NCBI GenBank assembly: GCA_002427735.1
Contig: DIYP01000006.1
Span: 124,001-188,000 of the forward strand
Length of the DNA: 64,000 nucleotides
Direction: 5' to 3'
Origin: Flavobacteriales bacterium UBA6051
Lineage (GTDB): Bacteria; Bacteroidota; Bacteroidia; Flavobacteriales_D; Crocinitomicaceae
The notes under the pieces are model-generated. The model was given only the letters and a program-made list of their open reading frames with translations. It was not told the origin of the DNA and ran no database searches. A program made the translations under genes and the position numbers. This document shows, one piece after another, positions 62,716 through 64,000 of the stretch. Each line of letters begins with the position of its first letter. Within the stretch, counting starts at the first letter, position 1.

Positions 62716-64000
62716 TTGGCGAAGGGGAAATCTGAAAAAGGAGGAAAGAAGGAGGCGAAAGAGACTCCATTAATGAAGCAATACAATGCGATCAAAGCGA
62801 AGCATCCGCAGGCTTTATTGCTTTTCAGAGTAGGAGATTTCTACGAAACTTTCGGTGAGGACGCGATTATAGCTGCCAAGATTTTGGGCATTGTTTTAAC
62901 GAACAGAAATAATGGTGGTTCTAAATTGGAATTGGCCGGATTCCCGCATCATTCACTGGATACATATCTACCAAAATTAGTACGAGCAGGACAACGAGTT
63001 GCTATTTGTGATCAGTTAGAAGACCCTAAAATGACCAAGAAAATCGTTAAACGCGGGGTTACTGAGTTGGTAACGCCTGGGGTTTCTTTTAACGATCAGG
63101 TGCTTGATACCAAGAAGAACAATTTTTTGTGTGCTGTGCACTTCATGAAAAACGCCATTGGAATTGCTTTTTTGGATGTTTCCACGGGTGAATTTTTAAT
63201 GACTGAGGGAACCCAAGAGTACATTGAAAAACTCGTGCAAGGGTTTGAACCAACTGAAATAGTCTACAACAAACGACATTCGAAAGAGTACGATGAAACC
63301 TTCGGGAACCGGTATTATTCGTTTCGATTAGAAGACTGGATTTTTACGGAAGATTATGCTTATGAAAACCTGAATAAGCAATTTGGAACGAAATCTTTAA
63401 AAGGTTTTGGAATTGAAGACCTCCAGGTAGGTACCGTAGCGGCAGGTGCGATCATTCATTATTTGTCGGAGAATCAACATGATCGATTACAGCACATTAC
63501 TGCCATATCTCGAATTGAGGAAGATAAATACGTGTGGTTGGATCGCTTTACGATTAGAAATCTGGAGCTGGTAAGTTCACCGCATGAGAATGCAACAACG
63601 CTTATTCAAGTGGTCGACCAAACGAAAACGCCTATGGGTGGCCGTATGATGAAACGTTGGATGGTGCTTCCACTGAAGAATTTAAAGCCCATTAACGATC
63701 GTCTCGAAGCCGTTGCATCATTCTATAAGCAAGAAGAGCTGAACTATGAATTGGGTGAGCGCTTAAAACAAATCAACGATCTGGAACGCTTAATTTCTAA
63801 AGTTGCCGTTGCCAAGATTAACCCAAAAGAGATTGTTCAGTTAAAGCGAACGTTGACACAACTCGGACCGATCAAGGAATTGATTTCTAAGCAAACTTCG
63901 GCGGTGTTGAAGGGGATTTCCGATCGAATTAACCCATGCATAGAATTATTGGAAACCATTGAAACAATGCTCCATGAAGATCCGGCAATTCAAGTAGGTA
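62716..64000 (+). CDS. mutS: DNA mismatch repair protein MutS (3' end outside window)
   Basis: The first 428 codons of MutS. Domain I includes LLLFRVGDFYETFGEDA with the mismatch-stacking Phe42-Tyr43-Glu44. The connector and part of the core follow, with QTKTPMGGRMMKRWM near residue 303. The ATPase domain is outside the window. No ATG is in frame near the start. TTG at 62716 gives the usual MAKGKSEKGG...KETPLMKQYN opening of Bacteroidota MutS and is preferred to the ATG 19 codons later. Confidence 0.93.
   Translation, partial: MAKGKSEKGGKKEAKETPLMKQYNAIKAKHPQALLLFRVGDFYETFGEDAIIAAKILGIVLTNRNNGGSKLELAGFPHHSLDTYLPKLVRAGQRVAICDQLEDPKMTKKIVKRGVTELVTPGVSFNDQVLDTKKNNFLCAVHFMKNAIGIAFLDVSTGEFLMTEGTQEYIEKLVQGFEPTEIVYNKRHSKEYDETFGNRYYSFRLEDWIFTEDYAYENLNKQFGTKSLKGFGIEDLQVGTVAAGAIIHYLSENQHDRLQHITAISRIEEDKYVWLDRFTIRNLELVSSPHENATTLIQVVDQTKTPMGGRMMKRWMVLPLKNLKPINDRLEAVASFYKQEELNYELGERLKQINDLERLISKVAVAKINPKEIVQLKRTLTQLGPIKELISKQTSAVLKGISDRINPCIELLETIETMLHEDPAIQVG

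Overview
The window is a stretch of a Bacteroidota chromosome, most likely a marine or freshwater member of Flavobacteriales close to Crocinitomicaceae/Cryomorphaceae. This rests on: type IX secretion (T9SS) sorting domains of type A and type B, a PorP/SprF-type protein, the long purM-prfA-pyrF arrangement, a PyrF of subfamily 2, -7 promoter boxes of the TAnnTTTG type, and an almost complete absence of Shine-Dalgarno sequences. The placement below phylum level is inference. No tRNA, rRNA, insertion sequence, prophage or CRISPR array was seen.

Layout. 1-6.6 kb: division and cell-wall (dcw) operon on the minus strand, mraZ-rsmH-ftsL-ftsI-murE-mraY, with mraY cut by the window edge. 6.8-10.6 kb: EamA exporter, small secreted protein, rplU-rpmA, serS. 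10.7-17.1 kb: envelope genes (tandem OmpA-domain protein, lipoprotein, TPR protein, lipoprotein MsrA, arylsulfotransferase-like protein). 16.1-20.1 kb: PorP/SprF protein and a large type B T9SS substrate. 20.3-27.3 kb: CBS protein, ARPP-1-like protein, DinB and DnaE-type polymerases, Mpg glycosylase, cupin. 27.4-30.3 kb: DUF547/beta-barrel fusion translationally coupled to a small Omp85 protein. 30.3-34.6 kb: ECF sigma, anti-sigma and CnrX/Spy-like trio, then two exported unknowns. 34.6-43.3 kb: isoprenoid synthase, rfbA, RND/MMPL exporter, pyrF, prfA, purM. 43.3-43.8 kb: the only gene-poor stretch over 300 bases, holding direct repeats and a structured, terminator-ended transcript candidate. 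43.8-53.5 kb: PhnA-like protein, PAS histidine kinase, large type A T9SS substrate, TPR protein, M14-like secreted protein, topoisomerase III. 53.5-64 kb: ArsR-SRPBCC pair with two palindromic operators, folA-capA-thyA, orphan histidine kinase, ferredoxin-NADP reductase type protein, fatty acid desaturase, TrmH-type methyltransferase, and the 5' part of mutS.

The genes are mostly housekeeping plus cell-envelope functions. The most noteworthy signals are regulatory: 10-bp GTGGTARAAA repeats at mraZ, a twin palindrome over the dnaE promoter, twin GCAAC/GTTGC palindromes at the SRPBCC-arsR promoter, a recurring geometry in which the -7 box ends 3-5 nt before the start codon (predicting leaderless mRNAs), and six of eight convergent gene pairs whose stop codons abut, overlap or nearly touch. 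No clearly new multi-gene system is proven; the best candidates are the 43.5-kb RNA element, the dnaE-dinB cassette and the DUF547-barrel/Omp85 pair.
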